Shown in pieces: positions 24,703 through 32,980 of a stretch of DNA of 44,788 bases. Where the stretch lies: assembly GCA_902799465.1 (NCBI GenBank), contig CADCAS010000010.1:36756-81543 (forward strand), given 5' to 3'. Made by a program: the position numbers and the translations under genes. This stretch comes from an uncultured Eubacteriales bacterium (lineage in GTDB: Bacteria > Bacillota > Clostridia > Christensenellales > Aristaeellaceae). The notes beneath the pieces were generated by a model. That model was not told the DNA's origin. It did not search any database and was given only the letters and a program-made list of their open reading frames with translations. Position 1 is the first letter of the stretch, and each line of letters opens with the position of its first letter.

Positions 24703-26589
24703 ATGAAACGACTCCTCCTCTGGTGTGTGATCCTGATGCTTCTGCTGCCCGCCCTCCCGGCGGCGGCGGAAGCGGACGGCTTTGCCTTTGACGCCGACGC
24801 GGGGCTGGTGACCGGCTACGACGGCCCCGGCGGCGCGGTGGCCGTGCCCAGCGAGATCGACGGCGTCGCGCTGTTCGGCCTGGACCGGCAGGCGTTCATC
24901 CGAAACGAGACCATCGCGTCCCTCGACATCCCCGCGCCTGCGGCGCTCATCGAGGACGGCGCGATTGCCAGCATGCCCGCGCTGACCGCCGTGACGCTGC
25001 CGGACACGCTGCGGTTCATCGGCTCCTCCAACTTCATGGACTGCGGGGCGCTGACCCAGGTCACGATCCCGCCCCGGGTGCTGGCCATTGAGCAGGACTG
25101 CTTCGTGTGGTGCGACGCCCTGGAGTCCGTCACCTTCACCGGCCCCGTCCCCGCCATCTCCGGCGGCTGCTTCCGCAGCGTGGCGGACGGCTTTGCGTGC
25201 TACGTGCCCGACGACCTGCTGGACGCCTACCGCGAGGCCCTGCCCGAGGGCGTGGACGTCCAGCCCAGCGGCGCGGAGGCCGTGCTCGAGGCGGTGGACA
25301 CCCCCGAGGACGCCTTCGAGTTCGACCCGGAGACCGGCACGATCACTGCCTACATCGGCACCGCGGACCGCGTCGACGTCCCCCCGGAGATCGGCGGCGC
25401 GGCGGTCAGGGCCGTGGGCGAGCGGGCCTTCTATGACCATGACCGGCTGTTCGCCGTGCGCCTGCCCGAGGGGCTGGAGACCATCGGGCCCGAGGCCTTC
25501 CGCGGCGCGAATCGGCTGGTATCCCTGGATGTGCCCGACAGCGTTGCCGGGATCGGCGAGAGCGCCTTTGCCTACAGCTACGCCGGGGAGACCTTCCCCT
25601 GGCCTGCGGCGCTGACCGCCATCGGCGACAGCGCCTTCGCCTCCACCCAGCTGGCCGGGTCGCTGCGCCTGCCCGAGGGGCTGGAGACCATCGGCGCGAC
25701 CGCCTTCGCCAATGCCCACGTCAAGGCGCTGACCCTGCCCGAGAGCCTCAAGGCCATCGGCGATCAGGCCTTCCGCGGCGCGTGGCTCGACGACATCACC
25801 TTTGAGACCCTGGACATGACGCTGGGCGAAGGGGCCTTCGACGGCACCCGCCCGAAGCGCGTGACCCTGCCCGGGGACGCCGACGCGGAAGTGCGGCAGG
25901 CCTTCACCGAGCTGTTCACCGCGCTGAATCCGAATTGCGAGATCGCGGTCACCGAGGCCCGGGCCCCCGAAGCCGAGCCTGAAGCTGTCCCCGATGCTGC
26001 GCCCGCCGAGAGCGGGGAGGCGGTGGACCTGAGCGCCATCGTCTATGACGGCCTGGCCCGGCTATTGACCAACGTGAGCCTCGAGCCGACGGCAGCGCCC
26101 ACCCCGGAGCCGACGCTGGTTCCCACTCCGGAGCCGACGATAGTCCCCACTCCGGAACTGACAATCGTTCCCACCCCGGAGCCGACGCCAGTGCCCACCC
26201 CGGAGCCGACGCAAGCGCCTACCCCGGAACCGACGGCAGCGCCCACGCCCGAGCCCACGGCGACGCCCGCCCTCGCGCCGACGCCCGAGCCCGAAGCGCC
26301 CTGGACCCCGGCCACTGACGCGCGCTACGTTTGCGTGGCGGCGGAGGTCGGCGGGCACGGCGTGGACGCCGCGTCGCTGGGCGGGGCCTATGCGGTGACC
26401 TTCCGCGGCGACGGGCGCGCCGACCTGATCCTGGCCGGGACCCCGTTTGACGGCCTGCCCTGGGGACAGGACGGCGACGCCGCGCTGGTGCGCCTGCCCG
26501 ACGGCACGCCGCTGCGCTTCACGCCCGATGGCGACGCCCTCAGCGCCACGCTGTTCGACGCCCTGGCGCTGACCTTCGCGGCGGAATGA
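24703..26589 (+). CDS. Secreted BspA-type leucine-rich-repeat protein with PT linker
   Basis: Exported protein of 628 residues. The signal peptide is about 1-24 (MKRLLLWCVILMLLLPALPAAAE). Two LRR_5/BspA blocks follow, at about 27-165 and 205-395. Both open with the same kind of strand (FAFDADAGLVTGY and FEFDPETGTITAY), then repeats of the form LPEGLETIGPEAFRGA. A Thr/Pro linker of TPEPTPVP units occupies about 458-530. The last 95 residues form a separate small domain (FRGDGRADLILAG) that I cannot name. No sorting signal is seen. BspA LRRs in other bacteria bind host proteins or polysaccharides; the ligand here is unknown. AGAAAGGA precedes the ATG. Probably an operon with the gene at 21308. 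Confidence 0.85.
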   Translation: MKRLLLWCVILMLLLPALPAAAEADGFAFDADAGLVTGYDGPGGAVAVPSEIDGVALFGLDRQAFIRNETIASLDIPAPAALIEDGAIASMPALTAVTLPDTLRFIGSSNFMDCGALTQVTIPPRVLAIEQDCFVWCDALESVTFTGPVPAISGGCFRSVADGFACYVPDDLLDAYREALPEGVDVQPSGAEAVLEAVDTPEDAFEFDPETGTITAYIGTADRVDVPPEIGGAAVRAVGERAFYDHDRLFAVRLPEGLETIGPEAFRGANRLVSLDVPDSVAGIGESAFAYSYAGETFPWPAALTAIGDSAFASTQLAGSLRLPEGLETIGATAFANAHVKALTLPESLKAIGDQAFRGAWLDDITFETLDMTLGEGAFDGTRPKRVTLPGDADAEVRQAFTELFTALNPNCEIAVTEARAPEAEPEAVPDAAPAESGEAVDLSAIVYDGLARLLTNVSLEPTAAPTPEPTLVPTPEPTIVPTPELTIVPTPEPTPVPTPEPTQAPTPEPTAAPTPEPTATPALAPTPEPEAPWTPATDARYVCVAAEVGGHGVDAASLGGAYAVTFRGDGRADLILAGTPFDGLPWGQDGDAALVRLPDGTPLRFTPDGDALSATLFDALALTFAAE

Positions 26590-26658
26590 TTCCCGGCATC
26601 ATATTGTTTGGAACTCAAAGCCCTGAATAACATCAACAGACAAAGGAGCGCATACAGA

Positions 26659-27309
26659 ATGGATAGCAAACAGATCGCAAAGACCATCGACCACACCCTG
26701 CTCAAGCCCGACGCCACCAAGGCGCAGATTTTGAAGCTGTGCGACGAGGCCAGGACCTACGGCTTCGCCTCGGTGTGCGTCAATCCCAGCCGCATCGCCC
26801 TGGCCGCGGAGGCGCTGAAGGGCACGGACGTGACCCCCTGCTGCGTGGTGGGGTTCCCCCTGGGCGCGATCCCCTCGGAGAGCAAGGCCGCCGAGACCGC
26901 CTTGGCGGTGAAAAACGGCGCGCGCGAGATCGACATGGTCATCGACATCGGCAGGGCCAAGGACGGCTACTGGGCCTATGTGGAGTCCGACATCGCCGCC
27001 GTGAAGGCCGCCTGCGGTCCGGCGAAGCTCAAGGTCATCATCGAGACCTGCCTGCTCACCGACGACGAGAAGGTCAAGGCGTGCCAGGCCGCCGTGCGGG
27101 CCAACGCCGACTTCGTCAAGACCTCCACCGGCTTCTCCAAGGCCGGGGCGACGGTGGCGGACGTGCGGCTGATGCGCCAGACCGTGGGCCCCGACATGGG
27201 CGTCAAGGCCGCCGGCGGCATCCACAACCGCGCCGAGGCCCTGGCCATGCTCGAGGCCGGCGCCACCCGCATCGGCGCCAGCAGCGGCATCGCGATCGTC
27301 AGCGAATGA
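26659..27309 (+). CDS. deoC: Deoxyribose-phosphate aldolase
   Basis: Class I aldolase that splits 2-deoxyribose-5-phosphate to glyceraldehyde-3-phosphate and acetaldehyde in deoxynucleoside catabolism. TIM barrel of 216 residues, the standard bacterial short form. [11 protein letters not shown] is near the N-terminus. [15 protein letters not shown] holds the proton-relay Asp. The Schiff-base Lys is in [10 protein letters not shown], and the second conserved Lys in [17 protein letters not shown] is upstream of the ATG at 26659. It is the only deo gene here (no deoA/deoD/deoB), so it is scattered or horizontally placed. The secreted 5'-nucleotidase at 7533 could feed the same pathway. Confidence 0.95.
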   Translation: MDSKQIAKTIDHTLLKPDATKAQILKLCDEARTYGFASVCVNPSRIALAAEALKGTDVTPCCVVGFPLGAIPSESKAAETALAVKNGAREIDMVIDIGRAKDGYWAYVESDIAAVKAACGPAKLKVIIETCLLTDDEKVKACQAAVRANADFVKTSTGFSKAGATVADVRLMRQTVGPDMGVKAAGGIHNRAEALAMLEAGATRIGASSGIAIVSE

Positions 27310-27313
27310 GGGA

Positions 27314-27385
27314 ACAGGGAGTAGGCAGTAGGGAGTAGGGAGTAGGGGAGTTACGGCATGCCTGTGACTTCTGTTGAAAACGCAG
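27314..27385. repeat. Half heptamer element (GGGAGTA) with conserved core
   Basis: Units GGGAACA, GGGAGTA and GGCAGTA run over 27311-27350, followed by GTTACGGCATGCCTGTGA and CTTCTGTTGAAAACG. This is the inverted form of the core at 31128-31166. No right arm is present. It lies between deoC and the flavoprotein gene. Confidence 0.7.
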
Positions 27386-27453
27386 CGTTTTCCGGAAGGT
27401 TGCTTTATAACGCCCCACTCATCTTTAGCGAGATACAACCGGAGGATCACAAC

Positions 27454-28071
27454 ATGAAGGTATTGCTCATCAACGGAAGCCCCAAGGCGAACGGGAACAC
27501 GGCCATCGCGGTAGGAGAGATGGAGCGTGTGTTCGCGGAACAGGGCATCGAAACGGAGATCATCCACGTGGGGAACAAGGCGGTGCGGGGCTGCATCGGC
27601 TGCAACAAGTGCGCCGAGAAGGGCCGGTGCGTGTTTGACGACATCGTCAACGAGACCGCGCCCAAGTTCGAGGCCGCCGACGGCATCGTGGTGGCCACGC
27701 CGGTGTACTACGCCTCGGCCAACGGCACGGTGGTGTCCTTTATGGACCGGCTGTTCTACTCCACCCCCTTCGACAAGACCATGAAGGTGGGGGCGACGGT
27801 GGCGGTCTGTCGCCGGGGCGGCGCTTCGGCCACCTTCGACCAGATCAACAAGTACTTCACCATCGCCAACATGCCCGTGGCCTCCAGCCAATACTGGAAC
27901 TCCGTCCACGGCCGCGCCCCCGGCGAGGCCGCGCAGGACGCCGAGGGCCTCCAGACCCTGCGCGTCCTCGCCCGCAACATGAGCTTCCTCATCAAGTCCA
28001 TCGCCCTGGGCCGTGAAAAGTACGGCCTGCCCGAGACGGAGGACCATGTGTGGACGCATTTTATACATTGA
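27454..28071 (+). CDS. Flavodoxin-like NAD(P)H-dependent FMN oxidoreductase
   Basis: Predicted cytosolic flavoprotein of the NADPH-dependent FMN reductase/flavodoxin_2 group, 205 residues. The FMN-phosphate loop is LLINGSPKANGNTA (residues 4-17). The region after residue 45 has CIGCNKCAEKGRCVFDD, a Cys-rich stretch typical of the iron-sulfur flavoprotein-like subfamily. It has four Cys in the C-x2-C-x2-C-x5-C pattern, but a bound cluster is unproven. A second conserved block is ATPVYYASANGTVVSFMDR (flavin ring contact). GGAGG is 10 bases before the ATG. The reductase partner is unknown. Confidence 0.85.
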   Translation: MKVLLINGSPKANGNTAIAVGEMERVFAEQGIETEIIHVGNKAVRGCIGCNKCAEKGRCVFDDIVNETAPKFEAADGIVVATPVYYASANGTVVSFMDRLFYSTPFDKTMKVGATVAVCRRGGASATFDQINKYFTIANMPVASSQYWNSVHGRAPGEAAQDAEGLQTLRVLARNMSFLIKSIALGREKYGLPETEDHVWTHFIH

Positions 28072-28101
28072 GCGTAAGTCACGCGATCTTGCGGATAAAC
28101 A

Positions 28102-28285
28102 GGGGTTTGTCCGGAAGAATTAGGAATTAGAAATTAGGAATTAGGAATGAATAGCGGCTGCCGCGCGCTCTGTAGTGGCGGCCAATACCGAAACGTTACA
28201 GCCTGGCGGGCGGCGCATCGCCGCCTCTACGCAGCCAAACCATTTTTAATTCCTAATTCCCAATTCCTAATTCAACAAATCCCCC
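28102..28285. repeat. Heptamer-armed inverted element (AATTAGG type) with outer GGGGTTTGT ends
   Basis: The left end GGGGTTTGTCC leads into AATTAGG units (28117-28147). The right arm is CCTAATT units (28248-28272) and ends in TTCAACAAATCCCCC. The core includes GCGGCTGCCGCGCGC and GGGCGGCGCATCGCCGCC. The outer GGGRTTTGT/ACAAATCCC pair shows a defined element border beyond the heptamers. Confidence 0.85.
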
Positions 28286-28327
28286 AACCCGACCCGTCTC
28301 AATTGAAACTCAAATTCCGAGGTAATT

Positions 28328-28831
28328 ATGTACAACGAACTGACCGAAGTGGACATCAGGAAGATGCAGGAGGAGATCGACTACCGCATGCGGGTGGTCC
28401 GTCCCAAGTGCGTCGAGGATGTGGCCACCGCCGCGGCCTTCGGAGACCGCAGCGAAAACTATGAGTACAAGGCGGCCAAGCAGGAGCTTCGGCGCTGCGA
28501 CAGCCGTCTGCGCTATCTGCGGCGGATGATCGCCACGGCCAAGGTGATCAAGTCCGACACCCGCGAGGGCGTGGTGGGGCTGTTTGACAAGGTGGAGCTC
28601 TACTACGAGGACGAGGGTGACACCGAGACCATCACCCTGATGACCACCCTGCGGGAGGACGCCCTGAACGGCATCATCTCCAAGGAGAGCCCCCTGGGCC
28701 GCGCCGTCATGGGCAAGCGGGTGGGCGACCGCGTGCTGGTGAAGGTCAACGACGACATCCAGTACTACGTCCAGATCCGCTCCATCACCAAGGGCGCCGA
28801 CGACGACAGTCTGCCCATCCATTCGTTCTGA
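28328..28831 (+). CDS. GreA/GreB-family transcription elongation factor
   Basis: Predicted transcript-cleavage factor that binds the RNA polymerase secondary channel and rescues backtracked complexes. The N-terminal coiled coil covers about 1-75 and ends in FGDRSENYEYKAAKQEL, in which the tip motif has an Asp and a Glu equivalent to the catalytic acidic pair of GreA (usually G-D-L-S-E-N). The C-terminal FKBP-like domain includes ISKESPLGRAVMGKRVGD. At 167 residues it is slightly longer than GreA. A short loop insertion is seen near YYEDEGDTE. A GAGG site precedes the ATG. Next to it is the aldolase-like gene, 18 bp downstream, suggesting one transcript. It may be a second Gre paralogue rather than the main greA. 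Confidence 0.88.
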   Translation: MYNELTEVDIRKMQEEIDYRMRVVRPKCVEDVATAAAFGDRSENYEYKAAKQELRRCDSRLRYLRRMIATAKVIKSDTREGVVGLFDKVELYYEDEGDTETITLMTTLREDALNGIISKESPLGRAVMGKRVGDRVLVKVNDDIQYYVQIRSITKGADDDSLPIHSF

Positions 28832-28849
28832 AAAAGGAGGAGAACCACT

Positions 28850-30139
28850 ATGCGATTTGAACTGCTGCACCCCGCGGACCAGCTTGTGATGATCATGAAC
28901 CGCATCTATTACTACGGCATGACCACCACCTCCGGCGGCAACCTGTCCATCCGGGACGACAACGGCGACATCTGGATCACGCCCTCAGGCATCGACAAGG
29001 GCAATCTGACCCGCGCCGACATGTGCCAGGTGAAGCCCGACGGCACCGTCATCGGCCCCCACAAGCCCTCCGTCGAGCTGCCCTTCCACTCCGAAATCTA
29101 CCGCCGCCGCCCGGACCTGAAGGGCATACTGCACGCCCATCCCCCGACGCTGGTGGCCTTTTCCCTGGCCCGCAAAATCCCGGACATCTCCCTGATCCCC
29201 AACGCCTCCGAGGTCTGCGGCAAGGTGACCTACGCCAAATACCAGGTCCCAGGCTCCAAGAAGCTGGGCGAGTACATCGCCGCCGAGTTTGAAAAGGGCT
29301 ATAACACCGTCATGATGGAGAACCACGGCGTGGTCATCGGCCACAAAGACCTCTTCTCCGCCTTCATGGCCTTCGAGACGCTGGACTTCTGCGGACGGCT
29401 GGAGATCGACGCCAAGAAGCTGGGCACGCCCCGCAACCTGACCGAGGAGCAGATCGACATCGACCGCTCCATCACCTCCCCCAGCATGGACGAATTCATC
29501 CCCGGCAGCCACTCCTCCGAGGAGAACGCCGCCCGCCGCGACCTGTGCGAGTTCATCCACCGCTCCTACGACCAGCGGCTGTTCACCTCCACCCAGGGCA
29601 CCTTCGCCGTGCGCCTCTCCGACGGCAGCTTCCTCACCACCCCCTACAACAAGGACCGCAAGTATCTGGAGAGCGAGGACATCGTCCACATCAAGCACGG
29701 CATGCGTGAGATGGGCAAGAAGCCCAGCCGCGCCACCCGCCTGCTGGAGGAGATCTTCAAGACCCACGACGACGTCAACGCCGTCATCATCGCCCATCCG
29801 CCGGCCATCATGTCCTTCGCCGTCACCGACGCCGAGTTTGACTCCCGGCTGATCCCCGAGAGCTACATCAGCCTGCGCGACGTGGTGCGCGTGCCCTACG
29901 CCGCCAGCCGCCTGGACATCCCCGGCACCGCGAAGATCTTCGACAAGAAGCACCCCGTGGTGATCGTCAACAACCAGTGCGTCATCGTCACCGGCGCGTC
30001 CCTGCTCAACGCCTATGACCGCCTGGAGGTGCTGGAATACTCCGCCGCCGCCATGATCGCCGCCAAGGACATCGGCGAGGTGGTCTACATCACCGAGGAC
30101 GAGGTCAAGGCCATCGAAAAGGCCTTCAACCTGGAATGA
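28850..30139 (+). CDS. Tandem class II aldolase/adducin-like protein, second domain degenerate
   Basis: A 429-residue protein made of two class II aldolase/adducin domains. The first (about 1-200) has TSGGNLSIRD, the substrate-phosphate loop; the acidic residue in VELPFHSEIYRRRPDL; zinc ligands in ILHAHPPTL; and a third His in MMENHGVVIG. The second (about 220-425) repeats the fold with TSTQGTFAVRL. However, the metal site is changed: IIAHPPAIM has one His missing and VNNQCVIVTG lacks the third His. Most aldolases of this family (fucA, araD) have a single domain of about 215 residues. The first half could still be active and the second could be structural. RBS AAAAAGGAGG is clear. The substrate is unknown. 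Confidence 0.88.
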   Translation: MRFELLHPADQLVMIMNRIYYYGMTTTSGGNLSIRDDNGDIWITPSGIDKGNLTRADMCQVKPDGTVIGPHKPSVELPFHSEIYRRRPDLKGILHAHPPTLVAFSLARKIPDISLIPNASEVCGKVTYAKYQVPGSKKLGEYIAAEFEKGYNTVMMENHGVVIGHKDLFSAFMAFETLDFCGRLEIDAKKLGTPRNLTEEQIDIDRSITSPSMDEFIPGSHSSEENAARRDLCEFIHRSYDQRLFTSTQGTFAVRLSDGSFLTTPYNKDRKYLESEDIVHIKHGMREMGKKPSRATRLLEEIFKTHDDVNAVIIAHPPAIMSFAVTDAEFDSRLIPESYISLRDVVRVPYAASRLDIPGTAKIFDKKHPVVIVNNQCVIVTGASLLNAYDRLEVLEYSAAAMIAAKDIGEVVYITEDEVKAIEKAFNLE

Positions 30140-30151
30140 CAGAATGACAGT

Positions 30152-30186
30152 AAACGGCCGCGGATGAAAAGCATCCGCGGCCGTTT
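30152..30186. terminator. Bidirectional terminator hairpin
   Basis: A 15-bp perfect stem (30152-30166 with 30172-30186) and 5-base loop between the convergent aldolase-like and SDR genes. The stem itself supplies A/T at both ends. Confidence 0.75.
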
Positions 30187-30205
30187 CCATGAGGTGGGGG
30201 AATGG

Positions 30206-30994
30206 TCATTTCCCGTACAGCATGAACAGCAGCCTCCGTATCACCCCGCAGGGCAGCAGGCGCTCCAGGAACACCAGCGCCTGATAGGCGAGACCGATGG
30301 TGTAACAGGGCTTGACGCCGCCGGGCTTGGTGGCGACCCGGGCGACGGTCTTCGCGGCAATGTCGGGGGACATGCCGGTCTGCTCGTCGTGCTCCATGCG
30401 GGCCACGGAGCGCGAGATGCGCCCGCCGTACTCCCCGTCGCCCGCCACGCTCTTTTTCCGCGCGGCGGTGAAGCCGGTTTTGATGTCGCCGGGGAGCACC
30501 GACGTGACCTGCACGCCGTAGGGGGCCACCTCGTTGGCCAGCGCCATGGTCAGGGCGCGGACCCCCGCCTTGGAGATGGAATACCACGCCTGGAAGGGGA
30601 TGGCGTACACCCCCGCCACCGAGGACAGGTTCACGATGCGCCCCCGTCCCGCCCGCCGCATGTGGGGCAGCACGGCGCGGATCATGTTGTCCATGCCGAA
30701 CAGGTTCACCTCCATCAGCCGGTGGGCGTCCTCGGAGGACGTAAACTCCATCGCCCCGGAGATGCCGAAGCCCGCGTTGTTGATGAGGATGTCCACCCGC
30801 CCCTCCCGGGCGACGACCTCCTCCACCGCCGCGCGCACCGCCGCCTCGTCCGTCACGTCCACCCGCAGGTGGTTGGCCGCCTCCGATGCCCGACGGCTGA
30901 ACTCGTAGACCCTGTATCCCATCGCCTCCAGACGCTTTACTGTCGCCAGCCCGATCCCGCTGGTGCCCCCGGTGACGATCACGATCCCCTTCAT
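30206..30994 (-). CDS. Short-chain dehydrogenase/reductase (SDR)
   Basis: Classical SDR of 262 residues. The NAD(P)-binding motif is VTGGTSGIG (residues 7-15). Asp comes next in VDVTD, then ILINNAGFG (NNAG motif). The catalytic Ser is in VNLSSVAG, with Tyr-x3-Lys in YSISK. The ATG at 30994 is preceded by AAAGGATG. A TTG two codons upstream is less likely. The C-terminal 40 residues (YTIGLAYQALVFLERLLPCGVIRRLLFMLYGK) contain a hydrophobic stretch, as in SDRs that attach to membranes and act on lipids or sterols. The substrate is unknown. It converges on the aldolase-like gene; upstream is repeat DNA. Confidence 0.9.
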   Translation of the reverse strand: MKGIVIVTGGTSGIGLATVKRLEAMGYRVYEFSRRASEAANHLRVDVTDEAAVRAAVEEVVAREGRVDILINNAGFGISGAMEFTSSEDAHRLMEVNLFGMDNMIRAVLPHMRRAGRGRIVNLSSVAGVYAIPFQAWYSISKAGVRALTMALANEVAPYGVQVTSVLPGDIKTGFTAARKKSVAGDGEYGGRISRSVARMEHDEQTGMSPDIAAKTVARVATKPGGVKPCYTIGLAYQALVFLERLLPCGVIRRLLFMLYGK

Positions 30995-31019
30995 ATGCAA
31001 TTCATCCTTTCGGGTTATT

Positions 31020-31194
31020 CAGGGAGTAGGGAGTAGGCAGTAGGGAGTAGGGGAGAACGGCAAACGTACGGCCTTCCAATGGAATGAAGAACGTCAAGCA
31101 TCCTCAGAACCCTTTGAGAACGAGCCGTTCTCAATAGAAGTCAAAGGCTGTGCCGTAACTCCCCTACTCCCTACTCCCTACTGCCTACTCCCTA
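31020..31194. repeat. Heptamer-armed inverted element (GGGAGTA type)
   Basis: The left arm is GGGAGTA/GGCAGTA units (31020-31052), the right arm CCCTACT/GCCTACT (31161-31194). The core has GGAATGAAGAACGTCAAGC and TCAATAGAAGTCAAAGGC. Parts of this core are shared with 31825-31975, 17000-17040 and (inverted) 27347-27385. It fills most of the 300-bp gap 30995-31294. Confidence 0.85.
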
Positions 31195-31294
31195 ATTATA
31201 CACGATTCCCCCGATAAACGCAAACGCGGGCAGGAAAAACGGGATGCGGCGTCGAAATTATCCGGAGTTGTCCAAGCAAAAGGAGGTCCTTCCC

Positions 31295-31861
31295 ATGAAC
31301 ACATCCAGCCGCAGGATCGCGGTGAGCGGGATGATGGTGGCCCTGGGCGCGGCGGTGATGCTGCTGGGCGGGGTGATCCCCATCGCCACGTTCTGCTGCC
31401 CGGCGATCGCGGGACTTGCGCTGATCCCGCTGGTGTTCGATTGCGGGCGGGCCTACGCGCTGTCGGCCTACGGCGCCATCGCGCTATTGTCGCTGATGCT
31501 GTGCCCGGACAAGGAGGCGGCGCTGCTGTTCTGCTTCCTGGGCTATTATCCCGTGGTCAAGTGGATTCTCGATGCCAGGATCAAGCGCAAATGGCCCCGT
31601 CGGCTGGCGAAGCTGCTTCTGTGGAACACCGCCATCGGGATCATGTACGCGCTGATATTCTTCGTGTTCCGCCTGGACCAGATCATGGCCGACTACATGG
31701 ACATGACCCTCTGGATGACCGCCCTCACCCTCCTGATCGGCAATGTCACCCTGGCCCTCTACGACATCGTCCTCCTCCGCTTCTCCATGCTCTACCTGGC
31801 GCGCTTCCGAAACAAGCTGTTTCCAGGGAGTAGGGAGGAGGCAGTAGGGAGTAGGCAGTAG
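31295..31861 (+). CDS. Small integral membrane protein; C-terminus encoded in repeat DNA
   Basis: A 188-residue membrane protein with about five hydrophobic segments (near residues 10-30, 33-45, 50-75, 105-125 and 140-170). The organisation resembles small ECF-type or other Firmicute membrane proteins, and GYYPVVKWILD is the most distinctive stretch. I do not recognise a known function. AAAGGAGGTCC is an excellent ribosome site before the ATG at 31295. The last 12 or so residues (PGSREEAVGSRQ) are encoded by the GGGAGTA heptamer tract that starts at 31825, so the natural C-terminus has been replaced or extended by the repeat. Confidence 0.75.
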   Translation: MNTSSRRIAVSGMMVALGAAVMLLGGVIPIATFCCPAIAGLALIPLVFDCGRAYALSAYGAIALLSLMLCPDKEAALLFCFLGYYPVVKWILDARIKRKWPRRLAKLLLWNTAIGIMYALIFFVFRLDQIMADYMDMTLWMTALTLLIGNVTLALYDIVLLRFSMLYLARFRNKLFPGSREEAVGSRQ

Positions 31862-31975
31862 GGAGTAGGGAGTAGGGGAGAACGGCAGATGAACGGCGTT
31901 CTAAAGGAATGAAGAACGTTAAGCATCCCCAGAGCCTACCGAACCCCTACTCCCTACTGCCTACTCCCTACTCCC
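31825..31975. repeat. Heptamer-armed inverted element (GGGAGTA type), overlapping a gene end
   Basis: Left arm GGGAGTA/GGCAGTA (31825-31878), right arm CCCTACT/GCCTACT (31944-31975). The core reads GGAATGAAGAACGTTAAGC, matching 31020-31194. The first 37 bases are coding for the end of the membrane protein. Confidence 0.85.
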
Positions 31976-32006
31976 TGGATTTGTCGGGCAAAGCCCGACA
32001 AATCCA
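31976..32006. repeat. 14-bp perfect hairpin, GGATTTGTC type
   Basis: TGGATTTGTCGGGC (31976-31989) and its exact complement (31993-32006). It abuts the heptamer element, similar to the hairpin at 16851-16888 next to another heptamer element. It might end transcription of the membrane-protein gene but lacks a T-run. Confidence 0.7.
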
Positions 32007-32019
32007 TATTGCCCGCAGG

Positions 32020-32032
32020 ACTGAATAGTTAC
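32020..32032. repeat. Solitary MITE terminus
   Basis: ACTGAATAGTTAC, identical in type to the right ends of the GTAACTGTTCAGT family, with no partner end within 250 bp on the left. A CCCTACT tract remnant follows at 32052-32066. Confidence 0.5.
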
Positions 32033-32066
32033 CGTCGGTGATTTGCCGTAGCTCCCCCTACTCCCT

Positions 32067-32109
32067 AAAGAAGCAACAACGCTGATTTCGCATGAAATCA
32101 GCGTTGTTG
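32067..32109 (-). terminator. Terminator of tmRNA
   Basis: A 16-bp perfect stem (32074-32089 with 32094-32109) with a 4-base loop, followed on the minus strand by CTTCTTT. It begins five bases after the tmRNA 3' end. Confidence 0.8.
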
Positions 32110-32114
32110 TTGAG

Positions 32115-32461
32115 TGGAGCCGAGGGGGGTCGAACCCCTGTCCGAAGACCAGACGAACAGAGCATCTCCGAGCGCAGTCTGCGTTTTGACATTCCCTCCA
32201 TTTAACCCCCACAGACGGGGTTTAAACTTCAGTAGCTTCATAAAGTCCGGCCGTCCGCAAAGCTTAAGGCGGCTGGTTCCCTGCTACTATGACGTCGCTG
32301 GCCTGCGCGGCAGGACGCTCAGGGGCGACGATCGCCGATTAAGCGGCGAAAGCTACGTTATCGTAGTTGTCAGTTATTTTTTGTTCCCGTTTTTAGGCGG
32401 TTCAGGGCCGCCGCTCGCTTCTCCGCCCTTCCGCATCCCCGTCGAAACCAAATACGGCCCC
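32115..32461 (-). ncRNA. ssrA: tmRNA (transfer-messenger RNA)
   Basis: One-piece tmRNA of 347 bases that, with SmpB, rescues stalled ribosomes and tags the unfinished protein. The 5' end is GGGGCCGTATTTGGTTTCGA. The 3' part has the T-arm GGGGTTCGACCCCC and ends CGGCTCCA, pairing as a 7-bp acceptor stem with the 5' end (one G-U). CCA is not encoded. The inner part has several stems consistent with pseudoknots. The tag frame is on the minus strand at 32386-32339. smpB lies 23 bp upstream on the same strand, so one transcript with RNase P processing is likely. I saw no separate promoter in the gap. Confidence 0.95.
32339..32386 (-). other. Tag-peptide reading frame in tmRNA
   Basis: Reading frame ends GTAGCTTTCGCCGCTTAA on the minus strand and gives ...TDNYDNVAFAA, a hydrophobic Ala-Ala end recognised by ClpXP-type proteases. 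Upstream codons give EQKI, with GAA (32386-32384) as a possible resume codon. The exact resume point is uncertain. Confidence 0.65.
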
Positions 32462-32484
32462 GAAAAGGTGGGAAAGAACTGACG

Positions 32485-32946
32485 CTATCCCTTGGCGCGC
32501 ATCATGCGGTCGATATCCCGCTGAGCGTCGCGCTTCGCCATGTCGTCGCGCTTGTCATACAGCTTTTTGCCCTTGCACAGCGCCAGCTCCAGCTTCATCC
32601 GCCCGTCCTTGAGATAGACCGACAGCGGGATGAGGGCCAGGCCCTGCTGCATCACCTGCTGCTGGCACTTGCGGATCTCGGCCTTGTGCATCAGCAGGCG
32701 CTTGGGGCGAAGGGGGTCGGTGTTGAAGTAGCTGCCCTTTTCATAGGGGCTGATGTGCATGTTGTGCACGAACAGCTCGCCGTTTTTCACCGCGCCGTAG
32801 CTGTCCTTCAGGTTGCACTTGCCCAGGCGGATGGACTTGACCTCCGTCCCCTTGAGCTCGATGCCCGCCTCCCAGGTCTCCAGGACAAAGTAATCGTGCT
32901 GGGCGCGTCGGTTCTGCGCGATCACCTTGACGCCCTTCTTCGGCAT
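32485..32946 (-). CDS. smpB: SsrA-binding protein SmpB
   Basis: RNA-binding partner of tmRNA, 153 residues, acting on the ribosome in trans-translation. OB-fold motifs are present: IAQNRRAQHDYFVLETWEAG, then the family signature GTEVKSIRLGKCNLKDSYG, then HISPYEKGSYFNTDPLRPKRLL. The basic C-terminal tail GKKLYDKRDDMAKRDAQRDI fits the conserved helix in the mRNA channel. The ATG at 32946 is followed by MPKKGVKV; upstream in-frame codons are not conserved, and GGGAGGGA precedes this start. It is the first gene of a smpB-ssrA unit with a strong promoter. Confidence 0.96.
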   Translation of the reverse strand: MPKKGVKVIAQNRRAQHDYFVLETWEAGIELKGTEVKSIRLGKCNLKDSYGAVKNGELFVHNMHISPYEKGSYFNTDPLRPKRLLMHKAEIRKCQQQVMQQGLALIPLSVYLKDGRMKLELALCKGKKLYDKRDDMAKRDAQRDIDRMMRAKG

Positions 32947-32980
32947 GCTGTTGTCCCTCCCCGCGCTGTATTCCTCTGGT

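Noticed and set aside
31020..31975. Heptamer arrays as CRISPR
   Set aside because: Units of 7 bp in direct contact, no spacers, mirrored arms; not a repeat-spacer structure.
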